Part shown: piece by piece, positions 1 to 8,243 of the stretch
Layout of the letters: every line of letters begins with the position of its first letter
Numbering within the stretch: position 1 is the stretch's first letter
Assembly (NCBI GenBank): GCA_003156615.1
Contig: PMHI01000426.1
Span: 3,624-19,670 of the forward strand
Direction of reading: 5' to 3'
Length of the DNA stretch: 16,047 nucleotides
From: Acidobacteriaceae bacterium
GTDB taxonomy: Bacteria > Acidobacteriota > Terriglobia > Terriglobales > SbA1
Made by a program: the position numbers and the translations under genes
The notes under the pieces: generated by a model
Database searches by the model: none
Told to the model about the DNA's origin: nothing
What the model saw: the letters and a program-made list of their open reading frames with translations, nothing else

Positions 1-149
1 ACATCGTTGTCGGTCGAGTCGAGGAGTTTGGTCAGATAATGTTCCACCTCGATGTCATAGTGAGTGCGAGCCAGGCACAGTCCAGCCGCGGCTTCTAACG
101 CGCCTCGAGTCGAGTCGTTGAGTTTGCCGATCATCGCTTTTAGGTTCAC
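1..149 (-). CDS. tssH: TssH/ClpV sheath-recycling AAA+ ATPase, N-terminal fragment
   Basis: Partial gene running off the left edge; only about 49 N-terminal residues are visible. ClpV is the hexameric ATPase that pulls apart contracted TssB/TssC sheath in the cytoplasm so that it can be reused. The visible part contains IGKLNDSTRGALEAAAGL and then ARTHYDIEVEHYLTKLLD. This is the typical Clp N-domain start of ClpV, with the segment around Ala/Gly-Leu-Cys and the conserved VEH. I chose GTG at 149-147: it gives the family-like lead-in VNLKAMIGKLND, overlaps the tssG stop as GTGA, and has an AAAGGGG ribosome-binding site about 8 nt upstream (roughly 155-162). An in-frame ATG at 134-132 is the alternative. 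The Walker motifs and the ClpV-specific C-terminus are outside the window. Confidence 0.93.
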   Translation of the reverse strand, partial: MNLKAMIGKLNDSTRGALEAAAGLCLARTHYDIEVEHYLTKLLDSTDND

Positions 150-1204
150 AGTCGTCCCCTTTCAACCGTTTCCAGTGCTAACACAGTATCCTCCGGGTCC
201 CGGCCCAAGGGCTGGGACTTGACCCACGACACCCAGCCTAATTGCGGGCCGGATGTACCTTCCGCACCCAGCGCGCAGGCTGGGACTTGCTCACGTTCGA
301 GAATCAGCTTCACCTCGAACTCCCATTCGTCGTTCGAGAAGAACCGCACCCATGCCCGCAACGGGTCCCAGGATTTTCCGGCGGGCAGAAAATCCGCATA
401 GCGTTCGAGAGTCAAAGGACCCAGAACAATGCGTACTCTGGATTGCTGGTCCCATACTTCGTCGCCCACCACGGCGCCAAACCCAAGGGCCTCGCTCTCG
501 TGGTTTTCGCCTGACATGCGGCATTGGGTGTCGGCATCGAGGCGGCACCAGCCGCCGGCAAACTGCTCAATCTCGACCGGCACTTCGAAGTAGTCGGCAA
601 GAATCTGTTTCAAGGCCTGGGCCGAGCGCGGACGCTGCCCGAGCAGCCCGGCGTAATAAATCATCAGGTCGTCGGAAACCGCCTGACGATCGCGCAAGCC
701 TTCGTCGCCCAATCCCAGTAAGCTGAGAAGGTATCGCGAAAACAGGTCGCGCTCGCCATGCTCGCTGGCGACGTCGAAGCGGTGTTTTCGCCAGGCCCGG
801 TAGAACAGCGAGATGGCGCGATGATTGAAAATGTCGAGATAGTCCCGAAGCGTGTTGTCGGACGACCGCATGCGCTCGATGATCAGCGAAGTGTAGGGAT
901 TTGGAAGAACTCCCTCGGGACCGGTCAGGCCCATGAAATTGACCGTCATGCGGACAGGGCCTTGGTCCGGCCAGTCCAAGGCCTGAATCTGGCTGGCTGG
1001 GAATGCCAGCGAGGGATGAGCGGCAAAATGCGCTACTTCACTGCCTGGTGGGACGAATTGGCCGACCGAGGCGCGCTCCTCGAGAAACCGTTCCAGCAAA
1101 CGCACCGCCTGGAAAAAGTCGAAGCGGAAAGGCTCGCGCCGGAGTTTCCCGGCAACAGCCGATACGGCTAGATCAGGACCGATTGTCCGGCTCTCGGTGG
1201 CCAT
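146..1204 (-). CDS. tssG: TssG baseplate wedge protein (ImpH/VasB family)
   Basis: 352 aa, a normal length for the family. TssG joins TssE, TssF and TssK to form the cytoplasmic baseplate wedge on which the tube and sheath polymerise. Three family signatures are visible: FDFFQAVRLLE at residues 28-38, NFMGLTGPEGVLPNPYTS at 89-106, and a block DYLDIFNHRAISLFYRAW at 121-138. The ATG start at 1204 lies inside the end of tssF (37-nt overlap), and the TGA stop overlaps the GTG of tssH. Translation is therefore probably coupled through the operon. No truncation or frameshift is seen. The product identity is secure. Confidence 0.96.
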   Translation of the reverse strand: MATESRTIGPDLAVSAVAGKLRREPFRFDFFQAVRLLERFLEERASVGQFVPPGSEVAHFAAHPSLAFPASQIQALDWPDQGPVRMTVNFMGLTGPEGVLPNPYTSLIIERMRSSDNTLRDYLDIFNHRAISLFYRAWRKHRFDVASEHGERDLFSRYLLSLLGLGDEGLRDRQAVSDDLMIYYAGLLGQRPRSAQALKQILADYFEVPVEIEQFAGGWCRLDADTQCRMSGENHESEALGFGAVVGDEVWDQQSRVRIVLGPLTLERYADFLPAGKSWDPLRAWVRFFSNDEWEFEVKLILEREQVPACALGAEGTSGPQLGWVSWVKSQPLGRDPEDTVLALETVERGRL

Positions 1205-3000
1205 TCTTCCAGGGGCTCCTTTCGCTGGCGGCTGCGCGCCACAAGTTGACTGAAGCTGTTCATCGAGACGTAAAGGCCGAAAAATCTTTCCAGCACGCTG
1301 GCAAACAGATAGGCTCCGGCACCGCTGAACTGCTCTTCATCGAATTCCATCTCGATGCGGGTGCCGCGGGCAAAACCGATGCCATGCTCAGAGATGACGC
1401 GGGTGAAATGCCGCCGCGAGTCGACTGAAATAATCCCGCCGATCTGCTTCTTGATCTCCGGCGAATCAGAAAAGTCGTGAAGTTCGAGCATCTTCTGCAA
1501 CGCTTCCCTCCCGTTGCCGACAATCGAGAGATAGTTCAGCGAAAGCTGAGAGACTAAGCTCCACAGCGTCTGTCCGTCGAGCGGTGGCCGAAGGGTCCGG
1601 GTGGGCTTGCGCAGCGCGACAACGCGTTTGATCGCCGCCGCTCCGGTCATTTCAAAATCCCCATTCTCACTGCCGAAGGGCAGCCGGGTAATCAGATCGC
1701 GATTGGTGCAGGTGCAGCGCACGGTCACCGTGTCATAGTCGAGATGCATGGGGCGGGCGGAGAGATCGACCAGCGAGAGGGACACATCGGTCCCCTCATC
1801 GCCCTTGCGAGTGGAAGCCGTGCGCGTCACATACCAGTACGCCGGTGTGGTGTTGTGAACCGCATGTCGCTCGGAGTAAAGCGGGTGATAGGTGACGGTT
1901 TCATGGGTTTCCGCGTCGGTGCTGACGACTTCATTCACGGAGTAGATCTCCATGGTCTGTCGGCGGCGCGCATCGGGAACGATGGGATACTGGGACCGGG
2001 TCTGATCGACCAGAATGGGTTCGGCGGTGTGCTCAAACAAGTTGATGATGGGCGTGCAGGCCAGGCGCAACGTCTTGGCGTCGACCGCGACTTCCAGACG
2101 CTGATGCCGGCCGTCCTGCTCAAACGGCGAGAACAGAAACAGGATTTCGGCCTTGGAGGTCAATCCCGCTCGCTTCAACTCGGCGAGACCGGTGAGATTC
2201 ATGAAGAAGAATTTCTCCGGAAAGGCAAAATATTCCTGCAGCAAGCGATATCCGACAAAGGAACGCCGAGGATAGGGCAGGACGTCTTCGTCTTCCGCGA
2301 AACCCATGGGCTGAAGATTCTTTGCCGGAAGTTCGCGTACGCCGGCTTTCGGATTCGAGGGATCCCGCACGAGAATGCGAACGCAGTTCTTGCACAGCAG
2401 TTCATACAGAGCGTGGACGACTGCGCTCTCCCCGCTCAGATAAAAGGCGAGTGTGTCCAGGTCAAGTTTGTCGAAGGAAACGTCCGGGAAGCACTCGATC
2501 TCGAGGCGCAAAGCCGCGGCTTCCGAGCTGCGCATGGCTGGACGAATGCGGTCGGGGGTTGTCCATTGCGCCTGCAAGATTTTAATCGGCCACAGGGTTG
2601 TGTCATAGCAGGTACGGAACTTGCAGGGCACTCCTTCCACCGGACGCGAATAGAGAATGGTTCCCTTCGGAACCTTAAGGCTGCTGGTCAATTTGCCGCG
2701 CTCGGGATCGGTGTGGAACTGCGTAATCGACATCGAGGGCACGGGACGAAGGTAGTGCGGATACAAGATATTGAGCAGCGCCTCGGTGATTTGAGGAAAG
2801 TCGTCATCGATGCGCAAGTGGACACGAGCCGCCAGAAAGGCGAAGGCCTCGAGCATGCGCTCGACGTGGGGATCTTCGCAACGGTCGGGTTCGAGCAAGA
2901 GGCGCGAAGCGATTTTGGGATATTTTTCGGCGAACTCCGCTCCGCTCTGGCGCAGAAATGTGAGTTCGCTCTCGTAATAATCCCGGAGCTCGTTACGCAA
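1168..3000 (-). CDS. tssF: TssF baseplate wedge protein (ImpG/VasA family)
   Basis: 610 aa, full length for the family. TssF is the large wedge subunit, two copies of which wrap TssG in the T6SS baseplate. The N-terminus is diagnostic: YYESELTFLRQ at residues 9-19, AEFAEKYPKIASRLLLEP at 21-38, a segment EDPHVERMLEAFAFLAARVH, then DDFPQITEALL and LYPHYLRPVPS. The C-terminus carries the conserved GAGAYLFASVLERFFGLYVS region. The start is TTG at 3000-2998. It is backed by AAGGGAG 6 nt upstream (about 3007-3013) and by the residues expected at the start of the family. The start overlaps the TAA of tssE in the string TTGCGTAA, so initiation probably depends on termination of tssE. Confidence 0.96.
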   Translation of the reverse strand: MRNELRDYYESELTFLRQSGAEFAEKYPKIASRLLLEPDRCEDPHVERMLEAFAFLAARVHLRIDDDFPQITEALLNILYPHYLRPVPSMSITQFHTDPERGKLTSSLKVPKGTILYSRPVEGVPCKFRTCYDTTLWPIKILQAQWTTPDRIRPAMRSSEAAALRLEIECFPDVSFDKLDLDTLAFYLSGESAVVHALYELLCKNCVRILVRDPSNPKAGVRELPAKNLQPMGFAEDEDVLPYPRRSFVGYRLLQEYFAFPEKFFFMNLTGLAELKRAGLTSKAEILFLFSPFEQDGRHQRLEVAVDAKTLRLACTPIINLFEHTAEPILVDQTRSQYPIVPDARRRQTMEIYSVNEVVSTDAETHETVTYHPLYSERHAVHNTTPAYWYVTRTASTRKGDEGTDVSLSLVDLSARPMHLDYDTVTVRCTCTNRDLITRLPFGSENGDFEMTGAAAIKRVVALRKPTRTLRPPLDGQTLWSLVSQLSLNYLSIVGNGREALQKMLELHDFSDSPEIKKQIGGIISVDSRRHFTRVISEHGIGFARGTRIEMEFDEEQFSGAGAYLFASVLERFFGLYVSMNSFSQLVARSRQRKEPLEEWPPRAGQSVLI

Positions 3001-3487
3001 GGTCGGCTCCCTTCACTTCGTACTCGCACTTGCCCAACTCAAGCACAGTGTCGAAACGGATGGGCTCCGGGGCGGGATCCATGCACAGCAGTCCCTCGAT
3101 GACGAATTTCAAACTTCGATAGCTGCCTTCCACCAGTTCCATGCGCACGCGGGCACGCTTCAGACGGGGTTCAAAAACCGCGATAGCAGACTCCATCTCG
3201 CGAACCAGATCGCTGTGGTCCCGGGTCGACAGCACGGATTTCGAAGAGACGTCGGCGAAGCCGTAGTGATACAGGGAACGAACCGTCTCGCGAGCCGACT
3301 CCGCCGCGGGCTCGATGGTCCGCCGCGTATTGAGCAGCCATTCCAGGTCGCGCTTCATCGCCAATCTAAGCTCGCGCAAGGATTGCGCGCGCGTGGGCGG
3401 AGCCTCCGCGCTGTTCTTGGGAGCAACATCGATCAGACGATCCAGCACGGAGAGCGTGACCGGCCCGATGGCGTCGCGTCTGGCCAT
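2993..3487 (-). CDS. tssE: TssE gp25-like baseplate protein
   Basis: 164 aa. TssE is the homologue of phage T4 gp25, the lysozyme-like fold that starts sheath polymerisation at the baseplate. The gp25-like domain spans about residues 38-153. It includes LNTRRTIEP at 52-60, GFADVSS at 76-82, the signature EPRLKRARV at 106-114 (the EPR is part of the core-bundle contact in this family) and the closing FDTVLELGKCEYEV at 145-158. The ATG at 3487 lies 2 nt after the tssA stop, and the TAA overlaps the tssF TTG by 8 nt. Standard length; nothing odd. Confidence 0.94.
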   Translation of the reverse strand: MARRDAIGPVTLSVLDRLIDVAPKNSAEAPPTRAQSLRELRLAMKRDLEWLLNTRRTIEPAAESARETVRSLYHYGFADVSSKSVLSTRDHSDLVREMESAIAVFEPRLKRARVRMELVEGSYRSLKFVIEGLLCMDPAPEPIRFDTVLELGKCEYEVKGADLA

Positions 3488-3489
3488 AT

Positions 3490-5295
3490 TTACTTACCGT
3501 TTTCTAGAGCCTGAGCCGGGTCGAGCCGGCAGATACGCTCAAACATTTTTTGCTGCGCGGCCTTGTCGTTCTGGACCTTCGTGCTCATTTTCATGATGGT
3601 CGCCAAGGCACTTGCCACCACGCCGGGATCCTCCCAATCGTCGAGCTTATGATTCTCGATTGCTGCCGCCAGGTCGTCCAGGAGAGGTTGGGCAATGGTT
3701 GGCTTGTTGGTCGAGCCGCAGATCTCCACCAGTTGCAGCTTCCGGCGGAAGCGATCTCGCCCGGAACGCTTGCGCGAAATATCCTGCTGCAGGATTTCGA
3801 ATGCTTTGCGCTCCTGGCCCTCGCGCAAAGCTTGCAGCGCCGAGGCATACGCGTCGGTGGGTTGGCCGGGCCATCGCGATCCTGCTCCGTTCGAAGACAG
3901 AGTAGCGGGCGTTGTCGCCGCAGCCTGGGCCGGGTCTGAAACTCCGTGGCTCAAGGACTTCAGCCAGCTGCGGGTTTCCATGTTGGCGGCGGGCGTGTCG
4001 TCCATGAGCGTAGCGTCCAGTAGCTGTGGAATATCGGTGATCAGGGCATTTAGCTCCGAACGAATCGCGCGCGCGATGGCTTGGTAATCGCTACCCAGGG
4101 CTTCGCAGGCTTCGACCACGAAGCGCTGCAAGTCGAGCCAGGCGCGGCTGCAAGGAAGCGCCATCGCGCCCTCGGCCGCTTCGAGCAGCTGCTCATATTT
4201 CTTTTCGAGCAGCAGGCGCTTGATGTGGCGGCGAAGCTCCGTTGGTGGTGCTTCCAGCTGGGTTGGATCTGAAAGGTCGATGGCGGCCCGCAATTCTCCC
4301 CAACGGAGACCGCGGAGCATCAAATAGGAAGCCGGGCTCTTGGGCTCGCGGCGCCGCAGAAAGGCCGCTGCTTCGGCCACCTTGCGAACGGCGTCCACCC
4401 GGTCGGCCGGTTCGGACGAGTTTTCCACGGAAAATACAAGGCTGGTACGGGTGGGTCCCTCGCCGGCGTCTGCGCTTTCCGCATCCGCAACCACCTCGGC
4501 GACCGGGGTGGGTTCCACGGGATCGGGCTCTTTCTCGCGCTTCTTCTGCAGAAAACCGTGGATCAGATGGCGAGCCGCTTCGAGGGCGGACTGCAGAGGT
4601 CCGAATGCGGGGCCGTCGTCCCCGAATTTTTCGTCGCAGATTTTGTTCAGCTGAGCCAGAGTCGCGAGGCAAGCGTCGAGATCCTGCTCGCTTTGAACGT
4701 AAAATTTCTTGGTCGTCTCCTCGAAAGCCTTGTCGAAGTTTTCCGGAGCGAGCTTGCCATCTTTTAAGAGCTGCGCGCGCTTCTTCTTGGTTTCGTCCGT
4801 CTTGGCCTGATCCTCGTAGCCAACTTCCCGCGACTGCTGCTGATCGATCAGTCCGTAGGGAGCCTTTTCCACGACGGGCACCAGTTTCACTGGAATATCA
4901 AGCTTGGACCCGACAAATCCCAAAGGCCCTCCCCGGGATTGAGCGTCGCCGTCTTCCAGTTCGGGATAAAGCGTATCCCAGAACTTGTCGACCAAGCCCA
5001 AGCACAAGGCGAGGCCATCTTTCAGTCCGCCGAAGCCTTTTTGCTTGAGTAGCGCCTCGGTGAGCCAGGCGGCGATCTGCAGATCTTTGGTTTTTGTTTG
5101 GAGAAGCCCGGTGGCGAGTTTGATCACCTGCGGGTTGTCGGCGACCTTCCGGTCGTGCTCGGTCATCCCGGCCGGAGGCTTGTCTTCCTCGCGCCGAGCT
5201 TCTTTGATCTTGTCGTAAACCGGGTCGTAGCGAAGATTGGCGCCGCTGGGATTCGCTCCCTCGATCGGAATCAGCAAATCGTCGAGAAAAGGCAT
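3490..5295 (-). CDS. tssA: TssA baseplate-capping assembly protein (ImpA N-domain, VasJ-like C-terminus)
   Basis: 601 aa from the ATG at 5295. TssA recruits and stabilises baseplate components and then caps the growing tube and sheath. The ImpA N-terminal domain covers about residues 8-130, with IEGANPSGANLRYDPVYDKI at 11-30, DLQIAAWLTEALL at 71-83 and DKFWDTLYPELEDGD at 103-117. A charged, Pro-rich linker follows at about 250-285. A middle and C-terminal region from about 300 to 601 (RAWLDLQRFVVEACEALG at 384-401; LDDWEDPGVVASALA at 551-565) looks like the VasJ/TssA2-type C-terminus. The reading frame stays open for 65 codons upstream, but those residues run inside tagJ and look unlike a protein start, so the ATG before PFLDDLLIPIEG is preferred. 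It begins 7 nt after the tagJ stop. The long-TssA subtype assignment is inference. Confidence 0.93.
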   Translation of the reverse strand: MPFLDDLLIPIEGANPSGANLRYDPVYDKIKEARREEDKPPAGMTEHDRKVADNPQVIKLATGLLQTKTKDLQIAAWLTEALLKQKGFGGLKDGLALCLGLVDKFWDTLYPELEDGDAQSRGGPLGFVGSKLDIPVKLVPVVEKAPYGLIDQQQSREVGYEDQAKTDETKKKRAQLLKDGKLAPENFDKAFEETTKKFYVQSEQDLDACLATLAQLNKICDEKFGDDGPAFGPLQSALEAARHLIHGFLQKKREKEPDPVEPTPVAEVVADAESADAGEGPTRTSLVFSVENSSEPADRVDAVRKVAEAAAFLRRREPKSPASYLMLRGLRWGELRAAIDLSDPTQLEAPPTELRRHIKRLLLEKKYEQLLEAAEGAMALPCSRAWLDLQRFVVEACEALGSDYQAIARAIRSELNALITDIPQLLDATLMDDTPAANMETRSWLKSLSHGVSDPAQAAATTPATLSSNGAGSRWPGQPTDAYASALQALREGQERKAFEILQQDISRKRSGRDRFRRKLQLVEICGSTNKPTIAQPLLDDLAAAIENHKLDDWEDPGVVASALATIMKMSTKVQNDKAAQQKMFERICRLDPAQALENGK

Positions 5296-5302
5296 GATCA
5301 GG

Positions 5303-6025
5303 TCAGGCGGCCACGGAAGCTTGATTGAAATCGAGCGAGCGCAGCTCAAGAAACGGAATTTCGTCGTCATCCGCCAGCCACATCTTTTGGCCGAACGGAA
5401 CCTGGTACTCGTAACCTTCGCCTTTTTCCCAGACCGTGAGGCGCCCCAGCCGAACCGCTTCGTCCGAATGCCGCCAGGAAAAGGGAGCAAGGACGGGAAG
5501 CAGTATCTCGCCGAGTTCGGTACCTTTGAACGAGGGTGTAGTGCGGACCGCAGCTGGCGTCCACAATAGATCTCTCAACCGTTTTGGAGGATCGATCTGG
5601 ATGGAAGCGACGTGTTCGAGGGGAAGCTGCAAATAGTTCCCCGCCGCGAAAAGCTCCAACCGACCGCCCAGCCTGGGGTCGGCATCGGCGAAAGAGCCAA
5701 ATGGGTTGCCGTTTAAAACCCCGGCACGGCCAGAGTCCACCTCATCCGCTTGCGCTTGAAACTCCCCGCGTGCAAACCAGTCCTGGCGCTGCTTCTCGGC
5801 GTATAGAGCGCTGCGATAGAGAAGGACGCCCATCTCGCTGGTCGGTCCGGCCTGTCCCAAGACTTCCAGTTGCTTGTCCGCGCGCTCGTACTCGCCCGCA
5901 AAGCACAGCAATTCGAAGAGAAAAACCCGGCGGCGAGCGTCGGTCGGATTATCGCGAACCTCCGCCGACACCGCCTTAATCGCGTCGTTCAGATGGCCTG
6001 CTCGGTATAGTTCTTGTCCATTCAT
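5303..6025 (-). CDS. tagJ: TagJ / ImpE (SciE-type) T6SS accessory protein
   Basis: 240 aa. Proteins of the ImpE/SciE family (TagJ, HsiE1 in Pseudomonas aeruginosa) bind the N-terminal helix of the small sheath subunit and assist ClpV-dependent sheath turnover; they occur in only some T6SS clusters. The N-terminal half shows a TPR-like helical pattern: LYRAGHLNDAIKAVSAEVR at 6-24, DARRRVFLFELLCFAGEYER at 29-48. The C-terminal half has the family hallmark DADPRLGGRLELFAAGNY at 114-131, LPLEHVASIQIDPPKRLRD at 134-152 and LLWTPA at 153-158. The frame extends upstream by 44 codons, but the ATG at 6025 matches the family start and has AGGCGGG just upstream. It is separated from hcp by 175 nt holding a large hairpin. 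It lies 7 nt before tssA. Confidence 0.93.
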   Translation of the reverse strand: MNGQELYRAGHLNDAIKAVSAEVRDNPTDARRRVFLFELLCFAGEYERADKQLEVLGQAGPTSEMGVLLYRSALYAEKQRQDWFARGEFQAQADEVDSGRAGVLNGNPFGSFADADPRLGGRLELFAAGNYLQLPLEHVASIQIDPPKRLRDLLWTPAAVRTTPSFKGTELGEILLPVLAPFSWRHSDEAVRLGRLTVWEKGEGYEYQVPFGQKMWLADDDEIPFLELRSLDFNQASVAA

Positions 6026-6200
6026 AATCCCGCCTTCGACCAGGACTGAATTCGCCCAGTTAAGTGAAGTCTCTGCATTGCGGCAGGGGGAGAACTTTCG
6101 GCACGAAGTAGGTACAGAACCGGAGGCATCTGCAAGGGGCGAAGCTACCGGCCCCATGCAGACGCCTCCGAATTAGCACAAACGCTCGCAACCAGCCGAA
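6026..6200 (-). other. hcp-tagJ intergenic region
   Basis: 175 nt between the hcp stop and the tagJ start. It contains the long hairpin listed separately (6121-6170). I see no convincing promoter for tagJ between the hairpin and its start. The tagJ ribosome-binding site AGGCGGG lies a few bases before the ATG. Confidence 0.6.
6121..6170 (-). terminator. Long hairpin 30 nt downstream of hcp (processing/stabilising or partial terminator)
   Basis: The outer arms are 6121-6134 (CGGAGGCATCTGCA) and 6157-6170 (TGCAGACGCCTCCG). The inner arms are 6136-6140 (GGGGC) and 6151-6155 (GCCCC), around a 10-nt loop. In minus-strand RNA the only imperfect outer pair (6128/6163) becomes a G-U wobble, and 6135/6156 becomes a single U-U mismatch. 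The structure is therefore better paired in the hcp transcript than in plus-strand RNA. There is no U-tract after it, so a classical intrinsic terminator is unlikely. A 3'-end stabiliser, RNase site or partial terminator that lets hcp mRNA accumulate above tagJ-tssA is the favoured reading. Confidence 0.6.
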
Positions 6201-6680
6201 CTACGATTGAAGCGTTTTGGCAATGTTGTAGGTCGCACTTCCAGCCTGGGTAACCGAGCCGCTGTCCGTGTCCTGCGTGAAGTATTCGAACTTGACCTCT
6301 TCGTACGCCATCGTAACACTCTGGTTCGGTATCCCACTCGAGCCGCCGCCGAAGCTCCACGACGTAATGTAGACTTTGGTCATGGTAACTGTCAGATAGA
6401 CGTAGGGTTGGGTGCCACCCCCCGCTTTACGAACTGAGAGGGTAGCCGTAGCGATGTGCTGGCCAGTGTACAGGTCTTTCAAAATCTGGTAGCTCGACGT
6501 GTCCGTGGGACAGCTGAAATTGAATTCGCCCATCGAAACTTTGCCGGCCGACAGCCCCTTCCCCGTCACATCTGCGGGATTGCTGCCAGAAAACGAGTAG
6601 CCGTCCAGCTCGATGTTTTTTTCCATCGCTACCGATTCCCCAGTTATTCCATCAATCAACAGAAACGCATCACTCGGCAT
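6201..6680 (-). CDS. hcp: Hcp (TssD) inner-tube protein
   Basis: 159 aa. Hcp hexamers stack into the tube expelled by sheath contraction, and Hcp can also carry small effectors in its lumen. Family features are the start DAFLLIDGITGES at 4-16, the IELDGYSFSGS segment at 23-33, the motif GEFNFSCPTDTSSYQI at 51-66, and the conserved closing strand VTMAYEEVKFEYF at 122-134. A short Ser/Thr-rich tail follows, ending in TYNIAKTLQS; I see no effector domain. The ATG at 6680 has AGGAG with a 7-nt spacer (about 6688-6692). It follows tssC by 75 nt and precedes a strong hairpin, which fits the high Hcp levels normally needed. Confidence 0.93.
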   Translation of the reverse strand: MPSDAFLLIDGITGESVAMEKNIELDGYSFSGSNPADVTGKGLSAGKVSMGEFNFSCPTDTSSYQILKDLYTGQHIATATLSVRKAGGGTQPYVYLTVTMTKVYITSWSFGGGSSGIPNQSVTMAYEEVKFEYFTQDTDSGSVTQAGSATYNIAKTLQS

Positions 6681-6755
6681 ATTTTCTCCTCATTAAGCAA
6701 TCTGAATTCAAGGACCTCGAGGGCCTTGTTTGAAACTCCCGCCCCATCAAGCGGG
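6681..6755 (-). other. tssC-hcp spacer with small inverted repeats
   Basis: 75 nt. A 5-bp hairpin (6738-6742 with 6751-6755, arms CCCGC/GCGGG) directly abuts the tssC stop codon. A near-palindrome centred on CCTCGAGG lies at 6710-6727. The hcp ribosome-binding site AGGAG is near 6690. I see no clear separate promoter. Confidence 0.45.
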
Positions 6756-8243
6756 CTATCTCTTTGCTGCCGACGGCAACTCCGCCACCAACCGCAGGGA
6801 AACGTTCAGTTCGTCGAGTTGGAAGTGTGGCCGCAGGTAGGCAACCGCCCGGTAAACGCCGGGTTTGCCCTTGACCTCTTCCACATCCACTTTGGCTTCG
6901 CGCAGCGGGTACTTGGCCTTCGCGGCTTGATCGGCCTTGTCGTCTTGCGTTACGTATTGTCCGATCCAGCGATTCAGGAAGCGCCAGCAGTCGTCGCGCG
7001 ACATGAAGCCGCCGATCTTATCGCGCATCATCGCCTTCAGATAATGCGCAAACCGGCAGGTGGCCATCATGTAGGGCAATTGGGCGGAAATTCGCGCGTT
7101 GGCTGTGGCCGAGTCGCTGTCGTAGAGCTTGGGCTTGTTGCAGGACTGGATGCTGAAGAACGCCGCCTTGTCCGTGCCCTTGCAATGCACCAACGAAACC
7201 AGACCCTGGTCCGCGAGCTCTTTTTCGCGGCGGTCGGTGATGGCGATTTCGGTGGGACACTTCAAGGCGACATCGCCTTCGTCGGTGCGGAAGGTGTGGG
7301 AAGGCAGTCCATCGACCAGGCCGCCGCCCTCGACACCGCGAATGGCAACGCACCAGCCGTAGGTAGCGAATGCCTGGGTCATTTTCGCAGCCAAGGCAAA
7401 TGCGGCGTTGCCCCACAGGTATTTGGAATGCTCGGTGCCGTCGACTGCCTCCTCGTAATTGAAACCGTCCACTGGGGACGTGTCCTTGCCGTACGGCAAG
7501 CGCATCAGGACACGCGGGCACGTCAAGGCCACATACTTGGAGTCCTCGCTCTCCCGGAAGCCCTTCCACTTGGCATACTCTGTGCTGTCGAAGATCTTGC
7601 CGATGTCGCGGGGCTGATCGAGACCGGTGAAGCTCTGCATGTTCAGCAACTCCGGAGAGGCTGCCGAAAGGAACGGAGCATGCGAGGCAGCGGCGACCTG
7701 CGAAACCTTCTCGAGCAGTTCCAAATCTTCTGGATGCTTGCTGAATTCATAATCGCCCACGAGGGCGCCGAAGGGCTCGCCACCGAACAGTCCATACTCT
7801 TCTTCGTAAACCTTCTTGAACATGGCGCTCTGATCGAACTCCGGAGCGCGCTGCAGGTCGCGCAGCAGGTCCTTTTTCGAAGCATTCAGAATACGGATCT
7901 TTAGCTGTGTGCCGGTCTCGGATTGATCCATCAGGTACTTGAGACCACGCCAGGTTGACTCGAGCTTCTGGAACTGGGCGTTATGCAGGACCTCGTTGAG
8001 TTGAATCGAGACCAGGTGGTCGATTTGGGCGACGCGCGCTGAGATCATCTGATCGGCGTCGCGTCCGAGTGTCATCGAGCCTTCGAGCACCTGGGCAACG
8101 AATTCCTTGACCAAGTCCTTGCCCCGCTCGCGCGCACCCGCATCCGCGAACCGCCCCTGTTCTACGATCTGATCGAGAAGACTCGACTCGGCGGCCTGTT
8201 CGGCAACCGCCCCTCCAGCTCCAACTTTTTGCGTTTCAGGCAT
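6756..8243 (-). CDS. tssC: TssC (VipB) large contractile-sheath subunit
   Basis: 495 aa, normal family length. TssC and TssB form the helical contractile sheath around the Hcp tube. Visible signatures are STWRGLKYLMDQSETGTQ at 96-113, LVGDYEFSKHPEDLELL at 161-177, ASHAPFLSAASPELL at 186-200, and MRLPYGKDTSPVDGFNYEE at 247-265. Further on come KYLWGNAAFALAAKMTQAF at 274-292, the ARISAQLPYMMATCRFAHYL segment at 383-402, and the C-terminal AYLRPHFQLDELNVSLRLV at 468-486. This last part contributes to the handshake strands linking sheath subunits. The ATG at 8243 overlaps the tssB TGA by 8 nt, so equimolar coupled synthesis is expected. Confidence 0.97.
   Translation of the reverse strand: MPETQKVGAGGAVAEQAAESSLLDQIVEQGRFADAGARERGKDLVKEFVAQVLEGSMTLGRDADQMISARVAQIDHLVSIQLNEVLHNAQFQKLESTWRGLKYLMDQSETGTQLKIRILNASKKDLLRDLQRAPEFDQSAMFKKVYEEEYGLFGGEPFGALVGDYEFSKHPEDLELLEKVSQVAAASHAPFLSAASPELLNMQSFTGLDQPRDIGKIFDSTEYAKWKGFRESEDSKYVALTCPRVLMRLPYGKDTSPVDGFNYEEAVDGTEHSKYLWGNAAFALAAKMTQAFATYGWCVAIRGVEGGGLVDGLPSHTFRTDEGDVALKCPTEIAITDRREKELADQGLVSLVHCKGTDKAAFFSIQSCNKPKLYDSDSATANARISAQLPYMMATCRFAHYLKAMMRDKIGGFMSRDDCWRFLNRWIGQYVTQDDKADQAAKAKYPLREAKVDVEEVKGKPGVYRAVAYLRPHFQLDELNVSLRLVAELPSAAKR

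Noticed and set aside
1744..3102. A 452-codon open frame on the plus strand opposite tssF
   Set aside because: It lies entirely antisense to tssF, which has clear family motifs; the frame has no recognisable domain and arises from codon bias.
5296..5490. Upstream extension of tssA by 65 codons
   Set aside because: It overlaps tagJ in another frame, is rich in Arg/Lys/Ser without family similarity, and the internal ATG matches the usual TssA start.
6026..6157. Upstream extension of tagJ by 44 codons
   Set aside because: It runs through the post-hcp hairpin; the internal ATG has a ribosome-binding site and gives the normal family start.
6710..6727. Near-palindrome around CCTCGAGG as an hcp leader hairpin
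   Set aside because: The pairing runs to the centre and leaves no loop, so it cannot form a stable RNA hairpin as drawn; it could only be a DNA site.
6456..7904. A 482-codon open frame on the plus strand opposite hcp and tssC
   Set aside because: It spans two well-supported genes on the other strand and shows no protein-like motif.
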